Part shown: in pieces, positions 35,235 to 46,490 of the stretch
Position numbering within the stretch: position 1 is the stretch's first letter
How the letters are laid out: each line of letters begins with the position of its first letter
Source of the DNA: Paguma larvata
Lineage: Eukaryota > Chordata > Mammalia > Carnivora > Viverridae
NCBI GenBank assembly: GCA_030068075.1
Contig: CM057828.1
Location: 109,288,699-109,352,698, forward strand
Direction of reading: 5' to 3'
Length of the DNA stretch: 64,000 bases
Position numbers and translations under genes: made by a program
Notes under the pieces: generated by a model
The model's database searches: none
Told to the model about the DNA's origin: nothing
What the model saw: the letters and a program-made list of their open reading frames with translations, nothing else

Positions 35235-35375
35235 CTTCTTTCATCAGAAGAAAACTACCACAGCATTTGTTACAGCCAGTCAGATAGTCAGTGTGGTTCT
35301 CCTCCAAGGGGTTGGTCAGAAGAGTTGGATGAACGTGGGCATACCTTATATACCAGTGACTATACTAATGAAAAG
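35235..35375 (+). CDS. ARHGAP12: ARHGAP12 exon for the linker between WW1 and WW2
   Basis: This 141-nt exon of 47 codons is in phase 0 at both ends, with acceptor ATTTATAG and donor AAG|GTACAT. It encodes a Ser/Tyr/Glu-rich, probably disordered linker that begins LLSSEENYHSICYSQSDSQC and ends YTSDYTNEK. No catalytic or folded motif is seen. The Tyr and Ser residues in acidic context are plausible kinase sites, but that is inference. Being symmetric, the exon can be included or skipped without a frameshift, and I recall annotated mammalian isoforms lacking a segment here. The acceptor has a weak pyrimidine tract interrupted by purines (CTGACTATTTATAG), which suits a regulated cassette. Confidence 0.93.
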
Positions 35376-36508
35376 GTACATTCTTTCTTTCTCATCTAGT
35401 TTTCTTGCCAGAATCCTCTCATAAAATAGTTGTGTACTGAAGTTTGGTATTAAAAACTCATGAAAATATTCTTTATTGTAATTTTGTAGTCATGGCAATT
35501 GACAACATGAAAACTCACTATAACTACTGATTCATGGTTTTAAACTGTTTATAATTACAGTGATTCTTGTGGTATCAAAATCCATTTAAGACAGACCTTC
35601 ATAAGAGTAGACCTATTGAGTGACTTCTTCAGTAAACATATTTGTTTCTATTTTTTGGGGGGAATGGTTTTTTGGGAATCGTTTTCTCAGCATGTGTCAC
35701 TATGATATATCGCCTCACTTTCTGTACTCCTCTTTCTTTTATAACCAAGTTATGTAAAACAAAAACCATGAATCTAGTATTTTATGATTAATTAACTAGT
35801 TTGGGAATGCATATTGAAATTTTATGTATTACATCTGGTATGATCAGAAAGGCAAGGCTGTACTTGCCTTGAGAATAGGCCTTCGGGAATAAATGGAGAT
35901 GGGTTTTTAGCCCTCATTCCTGCTTTAATTATTTCACACTAGAACATAAGGAAACACTAGTTTAGCTCATATGTTTATATTAGCAGTACTTAGTCTTTTG
36001 CCCCTCATATTCCCTGTATTATATTGTATGAAGTTTTATTGGTATTACTTAAATCATATTGAGTTAGAAATTTGTTGGCTGCAGGAGGTAATTCCTAAGA
36101 GTTTGCATTAGGTTTGGCTTAAATTGTTCAGTAGTTTTATATTTGAAGAGTAAAAAAATTTTCTCTTGTTAATTTCTCAGCCTTGTTTTCAGAGTGAGTG
36201 TGGCTCTGTGTCCAGTGTATATGTGTATCTGTGTATCTTTATGTTACATATTTCTTATATTAAGTGGTGCTTGACATTGGAACTAGCTTGACACTGGAAG
36301 AGAGAGAAAAGAAATTCACATTTAATATTGAGTTTGCTTATTTTTACCAAACTTAAAGTACAAATCTATTAGTATAAGTTTGTAAATTTCTTTTATAGTG
36401 TTCTTGAGCAAGTAGAATAAAATTCATCAGAAAATATCTAATATCTCTGGTTATATAAGCTTAAACTCACTTTTACTTTAAAAAGTAACACCTGTTTTGT
36501 TTTTGTAG
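35376..36508 (+). other. ARHGAP12: ARHGAP12 short intron before the WW2 exon
   Basis: This 1133-bp AT-rich intron (GTACAT ... TTTTTGTAG) contains no SINE, LINE or other repeat I recognise, unlike every other intron of more than 1 kb here. No open frame of interest is present. Confidence 0.85.
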
Positions 36509-36589
36509 TGGCTCAAGCACGTTGATGATCAAGGTAGACAATATTACTACAGTGCAGATGGATCTCGGTCAGAATGGGAATTGCCAAAG
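36509..36589 (+). CDS. ARHGAP12: ARHGAP12 exon encoding the second WW domain core
   Basis: This 81-nt exon of 27 codons is in phase 0 at both ends, after TTTTTGTAG and before AAG|GTAATA. It holds almost exactly one WW core: the first signature Trp is codon 1 (WLKHVDDQGRQ), the Tyr triplet is residues 12-14, the second signature Trp is residue 23 and the closing Pro is residue 26 (EWELPK). Compared with WW1, the turn after the Tyr triplet is SADGSRS rather than NRGTQER, which may change ligand preference. Skipping this exon would delete WW2 cleanly and keep frame with the next exon. Confidence 0.95.
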
Positions 36590-36921
36590 GTAATAAACCT
36601 AAACACTGAATTTCTGTTTTAAAATAGTAGGTAAAATAATATCTGAAAATGGCTTTAGCAGATTTACATTAAAATTTTTAATCAGCTTTTAAAAAATAAG
36701 ACTGTTTTTTCCAGAATTGACTGAGAATCTTTTGCCTAAATTTTTCTAAGATGTGTATTATCTTTATAATACTGATAATTCCAATTCAAAAATTCTTTTG
36801 GTTTAATTTGAAATCAGTTTTTCATCATTCCTAGAAATAAGAATCGTCTTCACTGCCAATAATGACATCTTATATCTAGTTATCTTGAATATATTGAATT
36901 TTCTACATGAGGTTGGTTTTA

Positions 36922-37131
36922 TGTTTAATCTTTTTTTTTTTTTTTTTTTTTTTTACTTTTGAGAGAGAGAGCATGCGAGAGTAGGGGGTGGGCAGAGAGA
37001 GGGGGACAAGATCCAAAGCTGGCTTTGCGCTGACAGCGGCAAGCCCAACGCAGGGCTCGAACTCACAGACCGCGAGATCATGACCTGAGCCAAAGTCAGA
37101 TGCTTAACCAACTGAGCCACCCAGGTGCCTC
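36922..37131 (-). mobile_element. Carnivore SINE, antisense
   Basis: Long poly(T) at 36930-36953, then the body, ending ACTGAGCCACCCAGGTGCC. It lies about 340 bp downstream of the WW2 exon. Confidence 0.93.
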
Positions 37132-37772
37132 TAACCGTTTTTTTTTTTTAGGAGAGGGGAAAAAAAAGCAACTCAATATTCCAGTTTATTCTTGTATGTG
37201 AATATGTGTTGTAATTGTGTCAGTCATTAGCAGCATGTGCTGATAAGATCTTCTGGGGTCTTACTGGGTATCTCCTTTCAGGTAAGTACACTAGGGCTGA
37301 GTTTAAAAGGCAGTGGCTTCAGAGTGGTCATGTGCTTGTCACTAGTAGTATTGAGATCGTTTTAAATGGTATCGAGCAGGCATTTAAATTTTAATTGGTA
37401 TATTATTTTGATGTTTTAGAAGACTAGTTAGCAGACATATTTATAGTGTTAATTATTAGGTAGACTTTAGTTTTTTAAAAAATTTGTCTTTTTACCAAAG
37501 TCAATGAATTTAAAGAAAAGTATTAGTATAAAGATACATATATATAGAAAAACTTACTATGTGTTACTAAATTGAAGATTGGGAAATGCTGTCTAGTAAA
37601 GTAGTAATAATGGTGGTTTCTTCCTATGTGAAGGTTATCTACCTCTAATTCTTTTATGAAATTATAAGGGTTGATACTAGTAGAAAAAATGAACAGCTTG
37701 TACTTGATTTTTAAGAACACCTTTGTGGCCTATCTTGAGCCAATAGCATAAGAACTCCATATAAGTCTGACA

Positions 37773-37959
37773 GCTTATATTTTTATTATTATCTTTTAAT
37801 GTTTGTTTATTTTGAGAGAGAGAGAGAAAGAATCTCAAGCAGGCTTCACACTGTCAGTTCAGAGCCTGACATGGGGCTCAATCTCATGAACCATGAGCTC
37901 ATGACCTGAGCTGGAATAAAGAGTCAGACACTTAACCAACTGAGCCATGCAGGCGCCCC
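37773..37959 (-). mobile_element. Carnivore SINE, antisense
   Basis: Perfect 10-bp duplication AAGTCTGACA at 37763-37772 and 37960-37969. Confidence 0.94.
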
Positions 37960-38214
37960 AAGTCTGACAAATTTTAAAATGTTAAGATTTTGGAGCACTG
38001 GTTGACATGAACCTTAGGGTTCATTCTTGGTGTTGTATATTCTGCGTGTTTGGACAAGAGTATACTGACATGCCCATCATTATAATATCATATGAAGTGT
38101 TTTCATTGCCCAGAAAATCCTCTGTCACTACCACCCCCATCCCCTGGCAGCCACTCATCTTTTTATCATCTCCATAGTTTGCTCACATTGTTTTTATTTA
38201 AAATTAACCATAAA

Positions 38215-38403
38215 CACAGTCGGTTGAATGTCCAACTTTGGCTCAGGTCATGATCTCACGGTTCATTGAATTTGAGCCTGGCATCAGTCTCTCTGCTATC
38301 AGTATGGAGCCCACTTCAGATCCTCTGTCCTCCTCTCTCTCTGCCCCTCCTCTGCTTACGTGTGCCCTTTCTCTCGCAAAAATAATTAAAACATTTAAAA
38401 AAA
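38215..38403 (+). mobile_element. Carnivore SINE, sense, 5'-truncated
   Basis: The first about 20 bases of the head are missing; the copy starts ACAGTCGGTTGAATGTCC and ends in an A-rich tail. Confidence 0.9.
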
Positions 38404-38409
38404 AGAAAT

Positions 38410-39930
38410 ATTTCAGATGAGAAGATAGCGCAATTAAAAATGCAGTCAGTAGTGTAAACTGTAGACAGAAGGGCAGGAAGATAACAAATACTAAAGCATA
38501 GTTAAGAGAAATGGAAGATGGGTGGGAGGTTTCCTCTATTCATATACTAGGAATTCCAGAAAGGAAAATGGAGGAAAGATAGGGAAATAATGTTTAAAAA
38601 TATAATTTCTAAGAATTTTCTAAAGTTGAAGGAAGGCATGAGTCTTTAGCTAGAAAATATGCCTTAAATACTGGCCAAGATATATAAAAATAAACCTATG
38701 TGTTGACAACCTTTACTGGATGTTCAGAACTTCAGTATAGGGACACAATCATAACAATCTTCAAAGGGTAAAGGATCATATAACCTACTGTGGTAGAGCG
38801 CATCATTGGATCTGTTCTGAACCCACTCCTGTATCAGTGCTCTTTGCTGTGTGCCTTGTAGAGGCCTCCGACTGTGAGAGGAGGTATATTCTGCTGTTAC
38901 CTGAGTTCAGTCATGTGACTTGCTTTCCCAGATGATTTTTTAAAGTTTATTTTTGTATTTGAAAGACACAGAGACAGGGTGAGTGGGAGAGGGGCAGAGA
39001 GAGAGAATCCCAAGCAAGCTCTGTGCTGCCAGTACAGAGCCCGATGCGGGGCTTGAACTCATGAAACTGTGAAATCATGACCTGAGCTGAAACTAAGAGT
39101 CGGATGCTCAACCCACGTAGTCACCCAGATGCCTCAGCTTTCCCTTAATGATTTCGAGCAAACATGTCACAAGTACAGTATTGAAATGAGCATGTGCACG
39201 AAAAGAGTTTTAAAAAATGAACCGAGCCTCAGAGATCTGTAGGGAAAATACAAAAGTGTTAGACATTCATGATATTCATTTCATTGGAGTTCTAGAAGAG
39301 AGAAAGAGTGTGAAGCTGAAAAATATTTGCAGAAACAGTGTTTGAAAACATCTCAAATTTGGCAAAAGACAAACCACAGGAATCAAGAAGCTGAGCAACA
39401 CTAAGCAGGATAGACCCAAAGAAACCCATGTCTAGACGTGTAGTGCCAGATTTCTGTAAACTCAAGACTTCCCTTCCCTTTCCCGCTAAAATCCTCTTGA
39501 GAGCACAGTACCTATAAGGTAATAGTGGTTCGAATGGCAGTGGATGTCTTATCAGAAGCCATGAAGCTAGAAGGAAGTGGTATCACATTTTTCAAATGCT
39601 AAAAGAAAAAACTGTAAACCCATAATTGTACATCCAACAAAAATGTCCTTCACGAATGAAAGTAAAATAAAGACATTTTCAAATGAAAGTAAACTAAGAA
39701 TTTTATTACCAGTATCATGTTCTCAAAGAATTGCTGTAGGAGGCCCTTTACACAGAAGGGAAATGATAACCGAAGAACACTCGGGAACATCAAGAATGAA
39801 GAAAGTACAATGGAAAGGGTGAATATCTGAGTAGACTTGTCTTGAGTTTTAAAAATTACATTTGACATTCAAAACCAAAATTAAAACATTTCTGAAGAAG
39901 TACTCATCGTAGGTAGAAATGATACTTTCT
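38410..39930 (+). mobile_element. Ancient L1/HAL1-type fragments, sense
   Basis: AGGAATTCCAGAAAGGAAAA at about 38549 and GGAGTTCTAGAAGAGAGAAA at about 39286 are the same segment of an old LINE, so two fragments are present. Further on, TGTACATCCAACAAAAATGTCCTTC and AAAGACATTTTCAAATGAAAG match the old L1/HAL1 landmark. A SINE at 38939-39136 sits between them. Confidence 0.65.
38939..39136 (-). mobile_element. Carnivore SINE, antisense
   Basis: Flanks GCTTTCCCAGATGATTT and GCTTTCCCTTAATGATTT show a decayed target-site duplication. The head reads CACCCAGATGCCTCA. Confidence 0.92.
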
Positions 39931-40025
39931 TAAAAGTATAAGACTTTTTTAAAAGACCGTGGGATCATGGCTTGAGCCGAAATCAAGAGTCAATGCTTAA
40001 CCAACGGAGCCACCCAGGCGCCCCA
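39928..40025 (-). mobile_element. Short head-only carnivore SINE with target-site duplication
   Basis: Only the tRNA-related head half is present (GGGATCATGGCTTGAGCC to AGCCACCCAGGCGCCCC), joined to a T-rich tract. Flanks GTAGAAATGATACTT (39913-39927) and GTAGAGATGATACTT (40026-40040) differ at one base of 15. Confidence 0.9.
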
Positions 40026-40329
40026 GTAGAGATGATACTTAAAACAGCTATATACAGTACCATAAAGAGGGGAGAGCAAAGTGATGTCACTGTTGATAAG
40101 CTTTCTGCATTTCACTTGAAATAGTAAAATGTTGATACTAGTAGACTGTGATAAATTAAGCATGTAAATTGTAATCCCCAAAGCAATCACTAAAAACCTA
40201 ACAAAACATAGATTCAAGAAACTATAGATGGATTAAAATATAATAGTAAAAACTTTTCAAGTAGTCCATAGGAAGGTAAGAAAGAGGAAACATGAATGAC
40301 AAACAGGATAAAAAACAAATAAAATGGCA

Positions 40330-40506
40330 GACTTAAATCTCACGGTTCGTGAGATCAAGCCCTGCATCAGGCTCTGAGATAACAGTTCACATCTTGCTTG
40401 GGATTCTCTCTCTCTCTCTCCCTCTCTCTCTCTCTCCCTCTCTCTCTGCCTGTACCACTCACGAGTGCACCCTCTGTCTCTAAAAGCAAATAAATAAACT
40501 TAAACA
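40330..40506 (+). mobile_element. Carnivore SINE, sense, 5'-truncated with (CT)n expansion
   Basis: Starts inside the element (ATCTCACGGTTCGTGAGATC) and carries a long CT-rich tract at about 40405-40447 before AAATAAATAAACTTAAA. Confidence 0.9.
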
Positions 40507-41029
40507 CCTATTCATTTCTCTAGTACAAAGTCCGGTTTGAAATGTGATAGAAATAAAAATCCTCTTTACCGTAGCAGCAGTAGCAACAAGAAAAGTTGTA
40601 ACTATGAATACACACCTATGAGAGATTTCTAAGATCTTAATGAAGAAAATTTCAGAGCAGAATGGAAGGACATAAAACCCGAATAAATGGTGCAGTATGC
40701 CATTGTGGTCTTGGACTGGGAGGCTTGATGTTATTACAGTGTCCACATTAATCTATAAATTCATTGCACATCTATTTACTTTCTCCCTCTCCACCTTTTT
40801 TTGGGAACTGATCCTAAATTTTATTTACAAACAAAGGTCTTTGAAGAACGAAAGTATTCCTGAAAATGGAGGTGGGCCATGTGAGGGATGAGCTTCATGC
40901 TACGGTGATTAAGATGGGGCAGTAAGAGCACACATGGAGAGAAATAGGCCAGAATAGAAAGCTCATATCTGGAATTGCAAATCAATGGGTTAAGCATGGA
41001 CTATGCAATAAATGTTGCTGAGATTACTG

Positions 41030-42175
41030 GTTATTCCCATGAAAAAAATGAAATGTAGATCTTGACTCACTTCACACTTAATGATTAATTCCAGGTAGAT
41101 GAGAGATGTAAATTTAACCAGCAAACTTTAAAAGCTATAGAAGGATATATAAAAATATCTTTGACTTCAAAGTGGGAAGGATTTCTTAAGACTACAATAA
41201 TGAAAACTTTTAAAAGGAAAGATTGATAGATGTGATTACATCAAATTAAACAACACACTTTCTAATATAAAAGGTACTTTTTGGGGGAAACACTGAGCTA
41301 TGGACTAGGAAAAGGTGTATTCAACTCAAGTAGCTTACAAACATTTAGAAGCCAAAATATATAAAGAACTTCCTGATCCTTTCTGTACGTAATAGTAAGA
41401 GAAAGCCCAGTTGAAATTGGGCAAAATACATGACTAGGCAATACACAGAAGAGGAAATAAGTACAAAAATAGATGTCCGTGAAAAGACACCCAAATTTGT
41501 AGATAATAAGAAAATGTAAATTAAAACAGTGATCTAGCTAAATACCTTTCAGATATTTTTTAATGTGTATGTGTACTTACCATTTATTTTATATACCCAA
41601 ATGCATATAAATTCAGTAACAATAGGGCAGAGCAAAGCATTATGTTCTGCTGGTTGAAGTATAAATAAGTACTACCACCTTAGACATGTTCATTTATAGC
41701 AAAATGGTTAAATTATGGTGTTTACATATAATGTAATATTATATAAAAGTGAAAATAAGTGAGTCAGAACTGCATTCTCACCAGCATGGATATGTTTTTA
41801 AAAATAACAGTGAATGCAAAAAGCAAGTTGAAGAATGATGCATGTGATAGGATTCCATTTATATAAAGTTTAAAACTCCACAAGTAAATGTATTTATAGA
41901 TACATAAGTATATATCAAAGTGTGATGAGAATGATGACCACTGAATTATATATTGCTGCTGGGGAAAGAGGGAGAGGAATGGAATCTCGAAGATGTATTC
42001 AACGGGTCTCTAATATGTCTATAATATTTTCCTTTTTTTTTTTTTCCTAAAGGTACCTTAAAGCAAATGTCTATTAGATATGCTAAAACTTGATGGTGGG
42101 TTTTAATTATAGTCTTTATTCTTTTTGTATATATTTGAGATAATTCAAATAAAAGCTCATTTAAGATTCTTAAAA
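41030..42175 (+). mobile_element. Degenerate L1M ORF2-to-3' UTR, sense
   Basis: Landmarks in order: GGGAAGGATTTCTTAAGACT, GATTGATAGATGTGATTACATC, AATATATAAAGAACTTCCTG, TGGGCAAAATACATGACTAGG, GATAGGATTCCATTTATATAAAG and a terminal AATAAAAGCTC. These follow the end of an old L1 ORF2. Many stops; inactive. Confidence 0.8.
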
Positions 42176-43357
42176 AGGTGTTTTTAATGGGATTAGAAAA
42201 GTTTTATACTTAGCCATCTTGTTAACTAGACACATGTGTGTTGTGTGCATGTGTTTTAACTGTGGGATCGTGTTATTTTTCCTTTCTCTAATTGTGTGAT
42301 GCCTTATTTTTGTCTTCTGTCTATGCAGTATTTTCTCTTTGACGTTTTATATATGCTTTATTTGTTTTTATGAATTTGCTATGCTCTAGTAAAACCCACC
42401 AGCACATTTACAATTGTGCTTATTACCCAGTTTAGTTTTACATTATTTTTGATACCACGTGGAAAGGATTTCTCAGTAATTATAAAGCTCATAAGCCAAG
42501 GTAGGTATCTGTAATGGCTTCTACATATGCTTCTACACAGCTATACATTTCAGTTCTTACTAATGATGTTCGTATTGAAGGGAAAGTATATTTCTGTTCA
42601 AGTCTGTTTTCACTTAGAGATTCCTGGCAAAGAATTTTTTGGGGAGTAGGCTTTGAGTTTCGTCTTTGTTCATTCTAGAAATGATCCCTTTGCGAACTTC
42701 TGTGACAGATTTTAAGATTACTAATTCTTAAGCAACAGTCATTAAAAACAAATACCGTATGTGACTGCTTCGCTTTGGCAAATTTTAATGTGAAGAATAA
42801 AGTAACAGATTTGGAGACCGTTTGGGGGATCTATATAGGCTCCTTTTGGGGAGTAAAGAAATGGCATAGAGAAACATTTTGGAAGATGTTTTTAATCCTA
42901 AAAATGTTCCTATAATATAATTTTACTGGAATTATAATGAGTCATTAAAATTTTGAGATTTGCTTTTTAGGGGTGGGAGAAGTAGATAGGAATTAGGTGT
43001 CCTTTGCTTTCGGAAGAGGAACGTAGCCTCTGTTTAATTTTTGTCATTTAATTATATTTTATTACTTATAATTTATTAAAATTGGCTGTATAAAGCAGCA
43101 TAGCTCCTAATCCTCACATTTCTGAAACGTTTATGCTTGCTGATCTACTTGACATTTCAAACACATGATTTATACTTTACTGATAATATATTCTTAATTT
43201 TATATGTAATTTTGGGAGTAGTTATTATTTATTTTTTCTACACAATTGATATATTCAGGATTGGTCTTTCCAACAAGCACCATTTCTACTTTCTGGTCTG
43301 GTTTTGTTTTACCACTTCAGAGAAACAAATAATAGTATTTTAGCCTATAAACGAAAG

Positions 43358-43381
43358 CCCCCCCCCCCCCAAAAAAAAAAA
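43358..43381 (+). repeat. Abutting homopolymers C13 then A11
   Basis: Thirteen C followed directly by eleven A, flanked by ACGAAAG and CCTCTTT. Prone to length error in replication and in sequencing. Confidence 0.9.
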
Positions 43382-43519
43382 CCTCTTTAAATGTGAGGGT
43401 ACTGTTTTATATGTAATCATTATTTTAAAAACCTAAACCAAAAAGTGAATTCATGTGGATATTTGAGTTAGAAGGAAACTTAAAAAATTACATTTGTTCA
43501 ATGACCTCATTCTACAAAT

Positions 43520-43950
43520 TACGATAACTAATATTTATTGAGAACCTACTATTAGGGCAATATTTAGCACTATTTATACTGCTTAGCTTTTTTTTTAAGT
43601 TTATTTTGAGACAGAGAGAGAGAGAAAACAAGCATGCAGGGGACGGACAGAGAGAAAGAAGGGGAGAGGGAGAATCCCAAGCAGGTTCCATGCTGTCTGC
43701 CCACAGAGGGCTGTATCTAACAAACTGTGAAATCATCATAACATGAGCTGAAATCAAGAGTTGGGCACTCAACCCACTGAGCCACCCAGGTGCCCCCATA
43801 CTGCTTAATTTTTATTAACATCTGTGTGAATGAGCTGGTATTTCTGTTATGCCCGTATTACAGTTGATAACACGGAGACCCAGGGAGACTGAATATTTTG
43901 CCAATCTAATGTTAACTTTGTCCAGCACCAAAACCTCTGATCATCTGAGT
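43520..43950 (-). mobile_element. MIR split by a SINE, antisense
   Basis: TATTTATTGAGAACCTACTA before the SINE and TATTACAGTTGATAACACGG, AAACCTCTGATCATCTG after it form a reversed MIR. The SINE at 43586-43797 separates the halves. Confidence 0.75.
43586..43797 (-). mobile_element. Carnivore SINE nested in MIR, antisense
   Basis: Perfect 10-bp duplication ATACTGCTTA at 43576-43585 and 43798-43807. It lies about 320 bp upstream of the basic-linker exon. Confidence 0.94.
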
Positions 43951-44113
43951 TGTGCCACAGTGTGGTGAAAGATGAGAAAACTGAGACCAGAGAAATTCCT
44001 GTTATGAACTTTGCCAAACATTGTTTCATTTGGAGCCTGCATGTTTAGATTCCACTTTTGTTTCTATTATTTATGAGGTATAATTTGTTTTTGTTTTCTT
44101 TTCATTTTTTTAG

Positions 44114-44239
44114 TATAATGCTTCATCCCAGCAGCAAAGAGAAATAATTAAAAGTAGGAGCCTGGACAGGCGACTGCAAGAACCGATAGTTCTAACGAAG
44201 TGGAGACATAGCACCATTGTGTTGGACACCAATGACAAG
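44114..44239 (+). CDS. ARHGAP12: ARHGAP12 exon for the basic linker after WW2
   Basis: This 126-nt exon of 42 codons is in phase 0 at both ends, with acceptor TTCATTTTTTTAG and donor AAG|GTAGGA. The peptide starts YNASSQQQREIIKSRSLDRR, which probably completes the WW2 C-terminal strand and continues into a basic stretch, and ends WRHSTIVLDTNDK. KSRSLDRR contains a serine in a basic context, a candidate for basophilic kinases (inference). The exon joins WW2 to the Ser/Pro linker. There is no frameshift or stop, and composition resembles the neighbouring exons. Confidence 0.94.
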
Positions 44240-45436
44240 GTAGGACTTTTTGAGAAAATTTGTTGAGAATATTTTGTCAGGTTCTTTACTCTTTATACTT
44301 TTATCTTTTTCCTTAGTCTGATCTCCTTCGTTGGTGACTACTGTTTTATTATATATAAATAGCATCAATTTGTCCTGGAATGGGTTTTGGTTTTGAAACT
44401 TACTGATTTTTGCACAGTACTGATTTATCTGAAGCTTAATAATGTATACATTTGAACCTAGTAGGTGATAGATACTTTAGATAACCCTTTTTAAAAATCG
44501 TATATCTGTTACTGTTTTCAGAAAGTTTTATGGTAAAGACAATTAATTCATTAATCATATATCTTCAATCTTCAGGAGGTTTTAGAGTAAAGACAGTTAA
44601 TTTTCTTCATTCCCCTGGGAAGATCGGAATCCCACTCCTCTGTTTCCCTAATTGTTCTTTGCATAAAGGACTTCTTTTATCCATCTGAGAAATGATTTTC
44701 TGTTTCAAATAAGGGATAAATTTTGATGCAAACATCAGAATGGAAAAGCTATAATGTTTTTAACTCCTTGTGAGTTTTCTCTTTATGTTGTATCTTCATT
44801 TTGGGGATGGAGTAGGAAATTGGTGTGAATTTGTGGAACATCAGCCATACTAATGTAAAAATGAGAGGGTGGTAGTAACACTCTAAAACTAAAAAACTTA
44901 TTTTAAAAAGATATCCGTCACTGGGGATTCTTTCATTTTGCCATAATCAGACTTCTCTTTAGCATCATTAACAGATTTCCTGCATTTCCAGGTGTGTTAC
45001 TGAAAACAGAATGAACTCTCCTACGGCATATTTCTCTATGTTTAGGTACTTTCAGATATAAATTCCTTATAAGTTATATCAGTCCATCAAAACAAGTAGT
45101 TTTTTTTCTTTTAGTAACTTTAAGGTCTACACACATCGTGTTTGTAAGATAAACCAATAGAACAGCCATGAAAGTAGTACACCAGTTTCTAATTTATATT
45201 TTGTAAGGATATTCTGTGATTGGAAAGTAGAGGGCATATCAAAGGAATAAAATTCTGGAATCTGTGCTATTGAAGAATGCTTCAGTATTTTAGCATCAAG
45301 ATTAATGTGAGTAAGTGAAATTCCTAGAGATTTTTAATAAAATTTATTTAACTCCAAAAACCAGATTATAATTCAATGTAGACATAACGCTTGTAAATGT
45401 TGTCATATATAATGCCCTAAGGCAAAAGCCATTGTT

Positions 45437-45660
45437 CTTTCTTTTCAAAAAATTTTTTATGTTTATTTTTGAAAGCAAAAGAGACAGAAAATGAGTTGGG
45501 GGTGGGGGTACAGAGAGAGAGGGAGACACAGAATCCGAAGCAGGCTCCAGGCTCTGAGCTGTCCGCACACAGCCCAACGCGGGGCTCGAACTCTCGGACC
45601 CTCAAGATCATGACCTGAGCCAAAGTCGGCCGCTTAACCAACTTATCCACCCAGGTGCCC
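45437..45660 (-). mobile_element. Carnivore SINE, antisense
   Basis: Flanks CAAAAGCCATTGTT (45423-45436) and CAAAAGTCATTGTT (45661-45674), 13 of 14 identical. Confidence 0.94.
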
Positions 45661-45827
45661 CAAAAGTCATTGTTGGAACAACTCCACTGCCTTTTCATTC
45701 TAGAACAAAAGGGATGAGTATTTTGCAGATGGAAACTTAAAATTTCCTATTCTTTTAAAATCTTTTTTGAGATTTGTTTTCAGTCTGTGGTTAGAATAAC
45801 TTGCCTGAAGTTCTTACAACATTTCTT

Positions 45828-46005
45828 CTTTTTTAATGTTTATTTTTGAGGGGGGTGTGCCAAGTGAGAGGGGTCGGGGGATCTGAATCGAGCTCTGTCC
45901 TGATGGCAGAGAGCCTGATGCGGGGCTTGAACTCACAAACCATGAGATCATGACCTGAGCCGAAGTTGGTTACTTTTAACTGGCAGAGCCACCCAGATGC
46001 CCCCG
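45828..46005 (-). mobile_element. Carnivore SINE, antisense, diverged
   Basis: 9-bp duplication ACATTTCTT at 45819-45827 and 46006-46014. Much of the CT-rich segment is lost. Confidence 0.92.
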
Positions 46006-46290
46006 ACATTTCTTTTTTTATCTGATTGTTTCAGAGTTGTGATAGCATGATCTTCTTGAGAGCAGAGATTTATTTATTTTTGGTAGAAATGTCTTTTTTT
46101 TTATCCACACCTTAAAGTTTATAAATGGAATCATAGATAATAACTTCACCGAGTAAGCTTTTCTGTTTATTACCACCACCTAGTATATACGTTTTTAATA
46201 TTTGAGGTTATGAAAGAGGAGCTATGCCAGAACAAACTAATGTATGATGAGGGTTAAAGGATGTGTCACTTGAAATGTAATATAAAGTGA

Positions 46291-46490
46291 GGCGCCTGGG
46301 TGGCTCAGTTAGTTAAGCATCTATCTCTTGATCTTGGCTCAGGTCATGATCTTATGGTTCATGGGATCAGGCCCCACTTTGGGCTCTGTGCTGGCAGCTT
46401 GGAGCCTACTTAGGGTTCTCTCTTTCTGCCCCCTTCACTCCTCCCCTTATTCTCTCTCTCAAAATGAATGAATAGACTTTGAAAAGAGAA
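46291..46490 (+). mobile_element. Carnivore SINE, sense
   Basis: Starts AGGCGCCTGGGTGGCTCAGT and ends with a purine-rich tail after CTCAAAATGAATGAATAG. Confidence 0.93.

Larger units (their letters stand above)
36590..44113 (+). other. ARHGAP12: ARHGAP12 intron after the WW2 exon
   Basis: This 7524-bp intron starts GTAATA and ends TTTTTTTAG. It holds seven SINEs (about 36.9, 37.8, 38.2, 38.9, 39.9, 40.3 and 43.6 kb), ancient sense-strand L1 material from about 38.4 to 42.2 kb, and a MIR at about 43.5-43.95 kb split by a SINE. The stretches 37140-37770 and 42180-43350 appear unique and AT-rich, apart from a C13A11 tract at 43358-43381. Confidence 0.85.
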
